From assembly GCF_002237755.1 (NCBI RefSeq), contig NZ_MWSJ01000020.1, forward strand, positions 31,690 to 95,689: a stretch of 64,000 bases of DNA. The letters run 5' to 3'. Made by a program: the position numbers and the translations under genes. The DNA is from Lysinibacillus sp. KCTC 33748 (GTDB lineage: Bacteria; Bacillota; Bacilli; Bacillales_A; Planococcaceae). Below, in pieces: positions 50,989 to 59,896 of the stretch. The number at the start of each line of letters is the position of its first letter. The stretch's first letter is position 1. The notes under the pieces were generated by a model that saw nothing but the letters and a program-made list of their open reading frames with translations, did no database searches and was not told the origin of the DNA.

Positions 50989-51429
50989 ATGATTTCAATT
51001 TATACAATTCTTCTTTACATACATATTTTAAGTGCTGTTCTTTCGATTGGGCCTTTGTTCGTTGTTCTAACAATTGTTAAGAAAATGCGTACAGCGTCTC
51101 ATGTTGAAATGTCACCTTACATTGAGGCGTTTAAAGGAGCAATTACGATCGTCAAGCATTCGGGGCATGTTCTTGTTGCATCCGGTATTTTATTAATGTG
51201 GCATGCCGGCTATCATTGGAGTACCTCGTGGATTGTTCTTACATTCCTCGTGATGTTTGCCTCTATTGTTTTTTTAGCAAGAGCGTTCAAACCAACATTA
51301 CAGACATTCAACACACCTGCCTATGACCAGCAAAAATTTGCTGCACTGCTACATCGCAAAGCATGGATGTACATTTTGTTATTGCTAATCATGTTATGGC
51401 TAATGGTAGCAAAACCTGTGCTTTGGTAA
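50989..51429 (+). CDS. Four-helix integral membrane protein, 146 aa
   Basis: The protein begins MISIYTILLYIHILSAVLSI and shows four hydrophobic segments, with H12 and H residues in VKHSGHVLVASGILLMWHAG that could bind heme or metal. It resembles DUF2269-type predicted membrane proteins, but I am not certain. GGGGAG lies 8 bases before ATG 50989. No operon partner is present. Confidence 0.72.
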   Translation: MISIYTILLYIHILSAVLSIGPLFVVLTIVKKMRTASHVEMSPYIEAFKGAITIVKHSGHVLVASGILLMWHAGYHWSTSWIVLTFLVMFASIVFLARAFKPTLQTFNTPAYDQQKFAALLHRKAWMYILLLLIMLWLMVAKPVLW

Positions 51430-51536
51430 AGGATAAAAAATGCACCTAAGTTTTTTTAATGTTGCTGCCGCTACGTTTCACTGCGCTTTCGCACAAAAAA
51501 GATCTATTGGCTGAAGTTTCGTTTATCCCTATAATT

Positions 51537-51790
51537 AGAGTGATATACCAAAGGATACATGCTATGTGATGTGGTTGACGGAGTGGAGACTGAGCGACTC
51601 CTTGGGGATTAGCAATAGAGGAACGAAGGCTAAGAACATCACATCCTGTGATAACGCCTTCGTGACCAACCTCGTGTTGGCCCGAGACCCTGGAGCGAGC
51701 AACGCGAGTGAAGCGGCTCATCGGACGCCCCCAGGAAAGCGCTCAGTCGAAACGGAAATCACCCCCTCGTTTTGCAGAAGATCCATCCTT
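51537..51790. repeat. Dispersed repeat family R2, long copy A
   Basis: This is the longest copy, about 250 bp, beginning ATTAGAGTGATATACC and ending AAACGGAAATCACC and GCAGAAGATCC. It contains GCGACTCCTTGGGGATTAGC and GCGGCTCATCGGACGCCCCC. Shorter versions are at 10998, 14709, 32938, 59634 and 63105. It is more GC-rich than its surroundings and no coding frame is convincing. Confidence 0.75.
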
Positions 51791-51825
51791 TATTTCATTG
51801 ACCCAAATAGGTTTTCAACAATATG

Positions 51826-51861
51826 AAAAATTCGCACCCTGAGAGGAGTGCGAATTTTTTT
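51826..51861. terminator. Bidirectional terminator after the Bce-type permease
   Basis: AAAAATTCGCAC pairs with GTGCGAATTTTT around a 9-base loop, with T-runs on both strands. Confidence 0.9.
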
Positions 51862-51863
51862 CA

Positions 51864-53708
51864 TTAATCGCTAAGCAAGCGTTTGAAATAGCTTTTGCGA
51901 ATGAATAAATAACTAATGAAGAACAATGCAAAGAAGCATAAAGAGCTCATCATAGAGACTTGTAAAAATGCTGTGGAAACCATTGTTCGCATGGCAAATA
52001 ATGTAGCAAATAACATCGTAATAGCTATCGCGAATGGTACAAATATAAGGATGGCTAGCTCTTTAGAAACAACTGTGAATAACTCTTTTTTAGATAGCCC
52101 AAGTTTCCGTATACCTTCATACTTTTCTTTTTCTTGAAGAAGTGTCGTTTGTAAATAAAAGTAGAGTATACTCATTGCCGCACTTAAGAAAATCAAACTC
52201 AACATAGAGCCGATAAAAAACATAACACTTTTTGTAAACATCTCCGTGTCGTACAGGTCGATTTTTGAAGTTACATAACGTTCCTCATGTATATGTGGGA
52301 AATCCTCAATAATCTTTTTCGCCAGCTCTGTATGTGCCGTCCAATTGACTAGCTCAAATAAGTAGGCTTTGTAGACAGGATATTCGATACTGTTATAAAC
52401 ATCATCAGGTACAATGAAATACGTTTGTTGGAAACCTGTTGTTAATAGATTTTTTTCATTTACAGATACAAGCTTAAAATGCTTTAGATATTTGTCATCA
52501 TTTACATCAGTAATTGGTAATGCTTTACGATTACCAGCAACTGCTATAACTTCATTTGCACCTATGCTAACCTTTTCGTTGTGTAACAAGTTATAATCAG
52601 AAATTGACATGTAGCCTATACGAAGTTCTTCATTTGATTTAAATTCAATAAAATATTTTTGTGAATCCACTGCGGATAATTGTTTTTCAAGATTTTCAAT
52701 ATCAGCTTCTACCTTACTTGGGTCAGCCTTAGGAGGGGCAATATACTGAAAGCTGTATGGATAATTTGCCTCACTATCCTTTTCAACATTATAGTAAGAG
52801 CTAAACAAAATACTTGTACTTAAAAAGACACCGCTTAATAAGAGAGTGATTAAAAAGAGCATATTTGCGTGCGATTTCATTTTCGCATTAAGATTGGAAG
52901 CCAGTAGCATATTCGTTCGTTTCATATAAGCTGAGGATCTCTCAAAAGCCTTTAGCAAGAAGAGCATTCCTTGTGAGATGATTAGATAAATTGTAGAAAG
53001 AATACTCACAAAAAACACCGTGTAGTATAGAATGCCGAGGCTATCTACAATGTCAGGATTGATTTTTGATAAATAAGCTAGAGTGGCAGTAATAATAAGA
53101 CTAATGACTAATAAAAGATAATGTGGTTTTATCGATTTTTCAATAACAGCATCACTTTTTAATAATTGAATGGACGCTTCTTTATTAATAAATCTTGTCA
53201 TTATTTTTGAAATCACGACGAATAATACAAGGAATAAACCAATAGTTAAACCAATCGCTTTAATAGGCATATACATACCGAAAGTTTCTGCCTTTAAAAC
53301 AACCTTGGCACCCATTAAGAAGAGAGGGGCAATGACAAGACCAAGAATAATGGCTGTAATAATCGCCATGATACCGATTAGTATATTTTCACGAAAGACT
53401 AACGTACGAATTTGTTTCATCGATGCACCAGTAATCATAAAAATACCTAGTGTTTTTGTTTTTTTCTTTAAAAAGGCCATTATTGAGTACGCAATGAAAA
53501 GAAATGAAAATAAATAAACGAGTATACTCGCCAACATTAATGAAATACCAAGTGATGAGTTTGAATCTACACTATTAAGACTTGGATGAAAAGCGATGAC
53601 TGCAAATAGAAAGAAAATAATGATAGAGAACATACTACTGAGGAAATACGAAACATAGGTCCATTTATCACGTAAAATGTTTTGAACAACGATATGATTA
53701 AAGCTCAT
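51864..53708 (-). CDS. BceB-type ABC transporter permease
   Basis: The 614-aa protein has about ten membrane segments and a large extracytoplasmic domain (about residues 315-505) between segments seven and eight, the hallmark of BceB peptide-antibiotic transporters. The FtsX-type motif MITGASMKQIRTLVFRENIL and GIRKLGLSKKELFTVVSKEL are visible. ATG 53708 overlaps the ATPase stop by 11 bases. It likely senses and removes a cell-wall-active peptide together with the kinase upstream. Confidence 0.9.
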   Translation of the reverse strand: MSFNHIVVQNILRDKWTYVSYFLSSMFSIIIFFLFAVIAFHPSLNSVDSNSSLGISLMLASILVYLFSFLFIAYSIMAFLKKKTKTLGIFMITGASMKQIRTLVFRENILIGIMAIITAIILGLVIAPLFLMGAKVVLKAETFGMYMPIKAIGLTIGLFLVLFVVISKIMTRFINKEASIQLLKSDAVIEKSIKPHYLLLVISLIITATLAYLSKINPDIVDSLGILYYTVFFVSILSTIYLIISQGMLFLLKAFERSSAYMKRTNMLLASNLNAKMKSHANMLFLITLLLSGVFLSTSILFSSYYNVEKDSEANYPYSFQYIAPPKADPSKVEADIENLEKQLSAVDSQKYFIEFKSNEELRIGYMSISDYNLLHNEKVSIGANEVIAVAGNRKALPITDVNDDKYLKHFKLVSVNEKNLLTTGFQQTYFIVPDDVYNSIEYPVYKAYLFELVNWTAHTELAKKIIEDFPHIHEERYVTSKIDLYDTEMFTKSVMFFIGSMLSLIFLSAAMSILYFYLQTTLLQEKEKYEGIRKLGLSKKELFTVVSKELAILIFVPFAIAITMLFATLFAMRTMVSTAFLQVSMMSSLCFFALFFISYLFIRKSYFKRLLSD

Positions 53709-54459
53709 GCTGTCCACCACCTAAAAAAGCAAGTGTGTCCATGATTTCCTGGTAAAATTGTTTGCGATTATGACCACGATGAATTTCGTTATATAATTTA
53801 CCATCTTTAATAAATATAATTCGACTGGCGAAGCTTGCTACATAAGGATCATGTGTCACCATTAAAATAGAAGTTTTCAGTTCAGTATGAATCGAACTAA
53901 ATAAGTGCATGACATCGTTTACTGCTTTTGAATCGAGATTCCCTGTAGGCTCATCTGCCAACAATAAACTTGGCTTATGAATAACCGCACGAGCAATAGC
54001 TACACGTTGTTTTTGCCCGCCAGAAATTTCATAAATTCGCTTTGGCAGAAGCTCTTCAATTCCAAGAAATTGAGATACATGTTGAAGTCGTTGCTGCATT
54101 TTATCGGCAGGTAAGCTATCTAATGTTAACGGTAATAAAATATTTTCTTTCACCGTTAACGTGTGGACAAGATTAAAATCTTGAAAGACAAAGCCTAATT
54201 CTGAACGACGGAACTTTGCAAGTTCTTCATCATCTAAAGAATAAGGATTTCTATTATTGATAAGAATTTCACCAGCGGTAGGACGATCGATTGTTGACAC
54301 GCTATTTAAAAATGTAGTTTTTCCACTTCCTGAAGGCCCCATAACGGCTACGAATTCATTCTCACCAAGCTGAAAATCTATGCCATTCAACGCCTTGTAT
54401 GTGATTTCCCCGATATATTCTTTCTGCAAATTGGTCACTTGTAGAATCGAGCTTCCCAT
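53698..54459 (-). CDS. BceA-type ABC ATP-binding protein
   Basis: The 253-aa ATPase has Walker A GPSGSGKTT (41-49), signature ISGGQKQRVAIARA, Walker B SLLLADEPTGNLD and a switch histidine in MVTHDPYVAS. It belongs to the MacB/BceA group and is translationally linked to the permease. A promoter and palindromic operator lie upstream at 54515-54564. Confidence 0.93.
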   Translation of the reverse strand: MGSSILQVTNLQKEYIGEITYKALNGIDFQLGENEFVAVMGPSGSGKTTFLNSVSTIDRPTAGEILINNRNPYSLDDEELAKFRRSELGFVFQDFNLVHTLTVKENILLPLTLDSLPADKMQQRLQHVSQFLGIEELLPKRIYEISGGQKQRVAIARAVIHKPSLLLADEPTGNLDSKAVNDVMHLFSSIHTELKTSILMVTHDPYVASFASRIIFIKDGKLYNEIHRGHNRKQFYQEIMDTLAFLGGGQHEL

Positions 54460-54514
54460 TTTTGAACAACTCCCTTACTTCGATTGAATAGCTTAAGTAT
54501 AAAGAAGGAGCGGC

Positions 54515-54564
54515 ATTTTACCTATTTGGCTAAATGACGTCAATATGACAATGTTGTCATATTG
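54515..54564 (-). promoter_or_regulatory. Promoter and BceR-like operator of the bceAB-type operon
   Basis: On the minus strand TTGACG (54543-54538) and TAAAAT (54520-54515) are 17 bases apart. Just upstream of the -35, TGACA-ATGT-TGTCA lies in a perfect 11-bp inverted repeat (54541-54564). This fits the TnACA-N4-TGTnA type of site I recall for BceR. Confidence 0.72.
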
Positions 54565-54573
54565 GGCGTATAA

Positions 54574-55554
54574 TCATGTTTTTTTTACGCTATTTGAAAA
54601 ATCTATGGAAAAGGTCGTGACTTCCTCATGGGATTGTAAAGTAAAAGGGTGCTCTAATATAGTTAAAATTTTTTTCACTAAATACAAGCCTATACCTGTT
54701 GCTTCACCGCTCATTCTACCTTTCATGCCTGTATAAAATAAATCAAAGACACGTGAAATTTCACTCTCCGGAATTGTTTCTCCACAGTTTTGAATGCGTA
54801 AAGTAGCTTCGTCGTAAATGATTTGAATAGAGCTCTCAGACTCAGCATATTTAATGGCATTATTGATGATTTGATAAAGCACAATCTTTAACCATTTACG
54901 ATCTGAATAAATAATTGTATGTTCATCAATCGTCACTTTTGGAAAAATTTCTTTGGCGATGAAATAATCCTTTAAATCATTAACAACTTCCTTCGTAAGC
55001 TCCTTTAATGAAAGTGCTTCTATTTTTAAATCAGCCACTAGATTGGACGTGCGTTCATAAGTTAGTAGCTGATTCAAGGTAAACGTCAGCTTATCACATT
55101 CCTGATTAATTGTTTGTAAGTACTCTGATTGGTTAGTTGCATTAGATTGGATCATCAGCTGAATAACCGACAATGGTGTTTTCATTTGATGGGCAAAATG
55201 TGAAAGTACAAGCTGTTTTTCTTTCCCTTGCTCCTCTAGATATTGCTGCTGTGTTAAGTATAGATATTGCATTTGTCGTAGTTTTTGGCTATAGGCTTGC
55301 TCCATTGTAGCCTGTGGTTCATGCAGATAGAGGTCATCGCCTGATAATGTGCTCTTCTGTAAATGAGTATAGAGCTTTCTTCTTCGAAAATAACGTCCAA
55401 TCAACCAAACGATAAATAGGAAGCTCACGAGAAATATGAAGTAAAGATAGTGCGAAGCTAAATCATCCAGGGAATGAATAATCCAAGGTAATAATAGAAA
55501 GCTTACACAATAAAGAATAATTACACTTACATGATCTCGAAAGAAGAGCTTCAT
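54574..55554 (-). CDS. BceS-type intramembrane-sensing histidine kinase
   Basis: The 326-aa kinase has two membrane segments (about 8-28 and 36-56) with only a short loop, so it lacks an external sensor. HisKA has H near residue 122 (LSHFAHQMKTPLSVIQLM), followed by HATPase motifs NNAIKYAESE and GIGLYLVKKI. Bce-type kinases sense through their ABC transporter. Its start overlaps the regulator gene's stop by 4 bases. Confidence 0.9.
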   Translation of the reverse strand: MKLFFRDHVSVIILYCVSFLLLPWIIHSLDDLASHYLYFIFLVSFLFIVWLIGRYFRRRKLYTHLQKSTLSGDDLYLHEPQATMEQAYSQKLRQMQYLYLTQQQYLEEQGKEKQLVLSHFAHQMKTPLSVIQLMIQSNATNQSEYLQTINQECDKLTFTLNQLLTYERTSNLVADLKIEALSLKELTKEVVNDLKDYFIAKEIFPKVTIDEHTIIYSDRKWLKIVLYQIINNAIKYAESESSIQIIYDEATLRIQNCGETIPESEISRVFDLFYTGMKGRMSGEATGIGLYLVKKILTILEHPFTLQSHEEVTTFSIDFSNSVKKT

Positions 55555-56240
55555 TCTTCTGCCTCCACTAATTGATAGCCAAGTCCGCGAATTGTTTTAA
55601 TTTCTAGTCTAGATTGGATTGCCTCGAATTTTTTGCGTAATCGGCCAATATTAACTGATAAAGTGTTTTCCTCAACGAATGATTCATCATCCCAAATAGC
55701 ACTTAACAATTTTTGACGAGGAACAACATTAGGATAAGCTTCAAATAGTAATGTGCTAAGCTGCATCTCTTTTAATGTTAGTAGGCTCTCATGCTTTTCG
55801 GTGTAAAGACGAACTGTATTAGCATTTAATGTTGTATTTGCGATGGAAATCGAATTAGAATCAGAGGAAGCATATTCTCCATATGTACGACGAATAAGAC
55901 CATTCACCTTTGCCATAAGCACATCTAGTGAGAAGGGCTTCGTAATAAAATCATCCGCACCATTTTCAATACCATATACTTGATCGATATCATTAACACG
56001 AGCAGATACAATAATAATAGGGCAGTTGGATAACTGGCGGATTTTGCGCTACCAAAAGTACCCATCATAGGTTGGTAAGTTAATGTCCATAACAACGAGA
56101 TGGGGTTGAATTGCTTGGAATTCTTCTACTATTTGATTAAATTGTTGAACGGTATAGCATTCAAATTGATATTTTGATAAATGCTCCTCAATGGTTTTTG
56201 AAATATTGATATCGTCCTCTATTATGTAAATTTTGTACAT
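55551..56240 (-). pseudogene. BceR-type response regulator interrupted by an in-frame TAG
   Basis: From ATG 56240 the frame reads MYKIYIIEDDINISKTIEEH and on to LVVMDINLPTYDGYFW, then TAG (56051-56049). In the same frame it continues RKIRQLSNCPIIIVSARVND, NGADDFITKPFSLDVLMAKV and a winged helix ending IKTIRGLGYQL. So one nonsense codon, near residue 64, breaks an otherwise intact 229-residue OmpR-type regulator. The affected position is often Cys in BceR-like proteins. Sequencing error or suppression cannot be ruled out. Confidence 0.85.
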
Positions 56241-56431
56241 AGTATCGACCTTTCTTTTTTTGCTCATCACCGAAAGTTGGGAATAACATTTGTTTAAAAC
56301 GTATGTCATGGAAATCAACCCCATGTTACGCTGAGTAGCCTTCTTCTTATTTATATATTTTTAATGTACCCTGATTTTAAATAATCCATTAATATTCTCT
56401 ATTGAGTAAAGTAATTGTAACTTGAAATGAT

Positions 56432-56478
56432 AAAAAAGAGCCACCACAAACCCAATTGGGAATGTGATGACCTCTTTT
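56432..56478 (-). terminator. Terminator of the hybrid kinase gene
   Basis: On the minus strand AAAAGAGGTCATCACA pairs with TGTGGTGGCTCTTTT around a short palindromic loop, followed by TT. Confidence 0.83.
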
Positions 56479-56480
56479 AT

Positions 56481-59400
56481 TTATTTTTTTGGAATGTGGA
56501 AGGTGATAGTTGTTCCTTCATTTAACGTGCTATTAATTCGTAACCTCTGTCCGTAAATCCTTTTAAGTCGTAAATCTGTATTACGTAGCCCAACACCAGA
56601 ACTTGGCGAATAGCTACCGGATTGTAGTTCATCTAATAGATTTGAATCAATCCCAACCCCATTATCTATAACACTTACTGCAACATGATTCGGACAATCC
56701 TTTATACGAATACAAACTGTACCGCCTTCTTCCTGTTTTAATACACCATGAACAACTGCATTTTCCACTAAAGTTTGTAAGGAGATAGGCGGGATTTCAA
56801 TATTTATATTGTCATCAATATCCCATTCGATATTTAGTAAGTCTCCAAAACGCTGCTGACTAATATAGAGATATGACCGTACTAGCTCTAACTCATCCTT
56901 AAGTGATACTACTCGCTGTAAATTCCGCACATCGAAGCTGGCATGTAGATATTCACCAAAATGATGCATTAAGTCAATCATTCGGTCTGTATCGATCGTA
57001 CTAAGTGATGCAATTGAGTTTAATGTATTAAATAAAAAATGAGGTTGTATTTGGGCCTGAAGCCAAGCTGTTTCTAAATGTAGTCGTTGATTGATACTAT
57101 ATTTTAAATCGATTAGGGCTCTACTCCTTACCTTTAACTCTAAAGAATTAATGGGCTTTGTCACATAGTCATTTGCACTATGGGCGAAACAAGTATAAAC
57201 ATCCTCGGAACAATTTCGAGCCGTTAATATTAAGACAGGTAATTCAAGCAATGAGTAATGCTCTCGAATAATTTCAGTTAATGCATAGCCTGATATATAA
57301 GGTAACATCGCATCAATAATGACTAGATCCCAATCTTCTTGCTGTAGCAATTCTAATGCCTGCTCACTGCTAGTAACTGTAGTAACAGCATATTCCGAAG
57401 TTGCAAATAAGCTACGCATAATTGTTAAGTTAATAGGATCATCGTCAATCATTAAAATGTTGAATTGCTTTTCCGTTATAGATGATGAATTTTTTTCTTC
57501 AACAAGAAGATGCGTGTCCTCTTCCTCGATATAGGATTGCTCCTCATTAACGTTTTCATCTGCTAATGGTAAGGTGAAAAAGACATCCGATCCTTTGTTA
57601 GGAATAGAGTGTATTTGTAAAGTTCCTCCATGTAATTCGATCAGCCTCTTTGAAATTAATAATCCAAGGCCGATTCCATCATTATTATCATTTCCTTGTT
57701 CGTAGGGGGAAAATAGACGACTTTGGATATCATCATCCATTCCTAGCCCGGTATCACGAATATGGATAACAGCCATATTATTTTCGATTTGGGCGCTGAT
57801 TTTTATAGATCCTGCACTCGTATATTTAATAGCATTGTGTAGGAGATTAAAAAGAATTTGAATCAATCGATTTTCATCGGCCACCACATTAGGGAATGCC
57901 CTAGGAATTGTTGAACTCATTTGAATCTGTTTACCGATTGTTATAAAACGTAACAAATCAAAAACGCCATAAACTGTACCTTGAATGCTGACGTTCTGTT
58001 TATGGAGATGCAAGTTACCTTCTTTTAAACGAGTAAAGTCTAATATGTCATTTAATGAAAATGACATGCTTCTCCCGATATCAATAAGATGTTTTAGGTT
58101 TTGTTTATCATCATCCATAAGCTTATTGTTTGGATTATCGTAAATGGATTGCCCTAACGTAATCATTTTATTCATAGGATCCCATAGTTTTTGTGAGCTA
58201 CTGGATAAAAATTCATCCTTCAAAGCATCGTCTTTTTGTAATTTAGCAATCAATTGATTAATCTGCTCTTTATTTTCAAAAAAACGTTTAAACCAATAAC
58301 CTGAAAAACCAAGCATGATAAACAAATAATCGAATGGATACATTGGTATATCATAAAAATAGTTGGATTTGATATATGCCCATATGATGCCGTTTAATGT
58401 TCCGAGAGCCGTCAATGCTATAAATGCAGTACTCTGTTTTTGATTTTCAAGATACTCTCTTAAAGCGAGTACTACTACAGATAAAAATGAAATGACATAC
58501 AGTATAAAGTAAAAAGAATTTATTGAGTATAACCAATTAACTGGTAAGACGATAGTGAAAAATGCTGAAAGGGCGTAGAAAGCGAAGAGCCACTGAAAGC
58601 ATTTAGCATGATGATATTTGACTAGTAAAACACGCATAAATTGAACAAAGAAAAAAGAAGCCCCGAGATAAATGATAGTAGATAGTTTGAATGACCATAC
58701 ATAATTGAGATGTAACCAATCGAGCATAGATTGATCGTATGAAATTAACTCATCTGCTAAAAGTAAAAGAAAACCTATTGTGAACAGTAAAACAATTGGT
58801 CTTGGATAAATAAATAAAAACACAAGGCTGCTAAAAAGTGCGAATAATAGTAGTGTTATTGAGATTGTAGCAAGGGATAAATCATTTATAATTTGGCGAT
58901 TTTCCATAGCTACAGCAGAGCCAAATAAAATTCTTTTATTAATGGTAAGACTTTCTGATGTATCGAAATTAGATACGTGTAAAATTAAGTCAATTTCAGG
59001 CTGCTCATTTGTAAAGTAAAGCGTATAAGGAGTAGCTTGGCCTTGATGACTTTGTGAATCGGTAGCTACTTTTCCAGACTGTTCAACCAACTTCCCATTA
59101 AGATATAATGCTGAAGCAGTTGACACGGAAGGAATCTCAACGGCATAACGATTATCTTTGGGGGCAGTGTCATTGAGTAAGATTTTTAAACGGTATGAAC
59201 CGTATCGTTCTGCAGTTGCCTCAGAATCTCGCGTGGGAATCACCCGGGTAGCTTGTTCAAACGATTGGAGAGATTTGTTATGAGCAGTGTTTAACGGATC
59301 TATTAATAATCCGGGATAGTAGAGCCATTCTCCATCTAAGTTAAGAACTTCTTCATCGGATAACTGCTGATCCCGTAGATCAAATACACCTTCCTTGGCA

Positions 59401-59522
59401 ATCGTTTGTTCACTGGAAGGGAAAAAATAGGCAAGCCATAGTATACGAAGTGTAGTAAGAACTATAAAAATTAAAATGATGAAAAGCGAATGTCGTATTG
59501 TCGCTTTTTTTAACAGTGACAT
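56481..59522 (-). CDS. Hybrid sensor kinase: 7TMR-DISM, degenerate HisKA, REC and LytS-type kinase
   Basis: The 1013-aa protein has, in order: one helix (about 11-33), a beta-sandwich external domain (GEWLYYPGLLIDP; YRLKILLNDTAPKDNRYAVE; to about 200), seven membrane segments (about 215-410), a HisKA-like segment, a HATPase domain (LHNAIKYTSAG; GIGLGLLISKR), a receiver (phosphoacceptor D737, VIIDAMLPYISG), a LytS-type domain with H828 (IQPHFLFNTLNS) and a second HATPase (DNGVGIDSN). The first HisKA has Q444 where the phosphohistidine should be (SSSSQKLWDPMN). The BTAD regulator at 59897 is its likely partner. Confidence 0.9.
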   Translation of the reverse strand: MSLLKKATIRHSLFIILIFIVLTTLRILWLAYFFPSSEQTIAKEGVFDLRDQQLSDEEVLNLDGEWLYYPGLLIDPLNTAHNKSLQSFEQATRVIPTRDSEATAERYGSYRLKILLNDTAPKDNRYAVEIPSVSTASALYLNGKLVEQSGKVATDSQSHQGQATPYTLYFTNEQPEIDLILHVSNFDTSESLTINKRILFGSAVAMENRQIINDLSLATISITLLLFALFSSLVFLFIYPRPIVLLFTIGFLLLLADELISYDQSMLDWLHLNYVWSFKLSTIIYLGASFFFVQFMRVLLVKYHHAKCFQWLFAFYALSAFFTIVLPVNWLYSINSFYFILYVISFLSVVVLALREYLENQKQSTAFIALTALGTLNGIIWAYIKSNYFYDIPMYPFDYLFIMLGFSGYWFKRFFENKEQINQLIAKLQKDDALKDEFLSSSSQKLWDPMNKMITLGQSIYDNPNNKLMDDDKQNLKHLIDIGRSMSFSLNDILDFTRLKEGNLHLHKQNVSIQGTVYGVFDLLRFITIGKQIQMSSTIPRAFPNVVADENRLIQILFNLLHNAIKYTSAGSIKISAQIENNMAVIHIRDTGLGMDDDIQSRLFSPYEQGNDNNDGIGLGLLISKRLIELHGGTLQIHSIPNKGSDVFFTLPLADENVNEEQSYIEEEDTHLLVEEKNSSSITEKQFNILMIDDDPINLTIMRSLFATSEYAVTTVTSSEQALELLQQEDWDLVIIDAMLPYISGYALTEIIREHYSLLELPVLILTARNCSEDVYTCFAHSANDYVTKPINSLELKVRSRALIDLKYSINQRLHLETAWLQAQIQPHFLFNTLNSIASLSTIDTDRMIDLMHHFGEYLHASFDVRNLQRVVSLKDELELVRSYLYISQQRFGDLLNIEWDIDDNINIEIPPISLQTLVENAVVHGVLKQEEGGTVCIRIKDCPNHVAVSVIDNGVGIDSNLLDELQSGSYSPSSGVGLRNTDLRLKRIYGQRLRINSTLNEGTTITFHIPKK

Positions 59523-59633
59523 AAGAACCTCCGAAATTTACTTTATGTATTAAAAGGCCTATATTCACCATGCCATGAAATTTAGAAAATGGGAATAAAA
59601 AATTTATAAAAAAGATACTTTCAGACTAATCAG

Positions 59634-59700
59634 AAAGAGTTGATTTTCGCTTCGGGCTACTCACTTTCACACGAGAATAGCGTGAAATCTTAGCTCCTGC
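59634..59700. repeat. Dispersed repeat family R2, copy E (degenerate)
   Basis: GTTGATTTTCGCTTCGGGCT and CTCACTTTC resemble one end of the long copy (reverse orientation) and copy F at 63105. The surrounding 59523-59896 stretch holds no gene. Confidence 0.5.
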
Positions 59701-59800
59701 CTATTGTATGTGTCAATTATATTTTTGGGTGAATTAGTTTTCATTAAGGGGTGTGACGAATGATTTCAAGGGGAGAGATAATATAGTGTAGGTAAATTCA

Positions 59801-59827
59801 AGTTAAAGCCTCTGGACACATTCATGC
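59801..59827. repeat. Tail-only relative of repeat family R1
   Basis: AAGTTAAAGCCTCTGGACAC shares AAGTTAAAGC(C/T)TCTGG with positions 38-53. Confidence 0.5.
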
Positions 59828-59865
59828 AGAGTCATATTGATAATACCTGTTCGCCAATAAGATTA

Positions 59866-59893
59866 GGCATCGAGGGTATCTTCTCGATGCCTA
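59866..59893 (-). terminator. Hairpin after the BTAD regulator gene
   Basis: AGGCATCGAG pairs with CTCGATGCCT across 8 bases directly beyond the stop. The T-tract is weak. Confidence 0.7.
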
Positions 59894-59896
59894 GAA

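Noticed and set aside
51566..51826. 86-codon ORF inside repeat copy A
   Set aside because: It coincides with a non-coding repeat whose other copies do not keep the frame.
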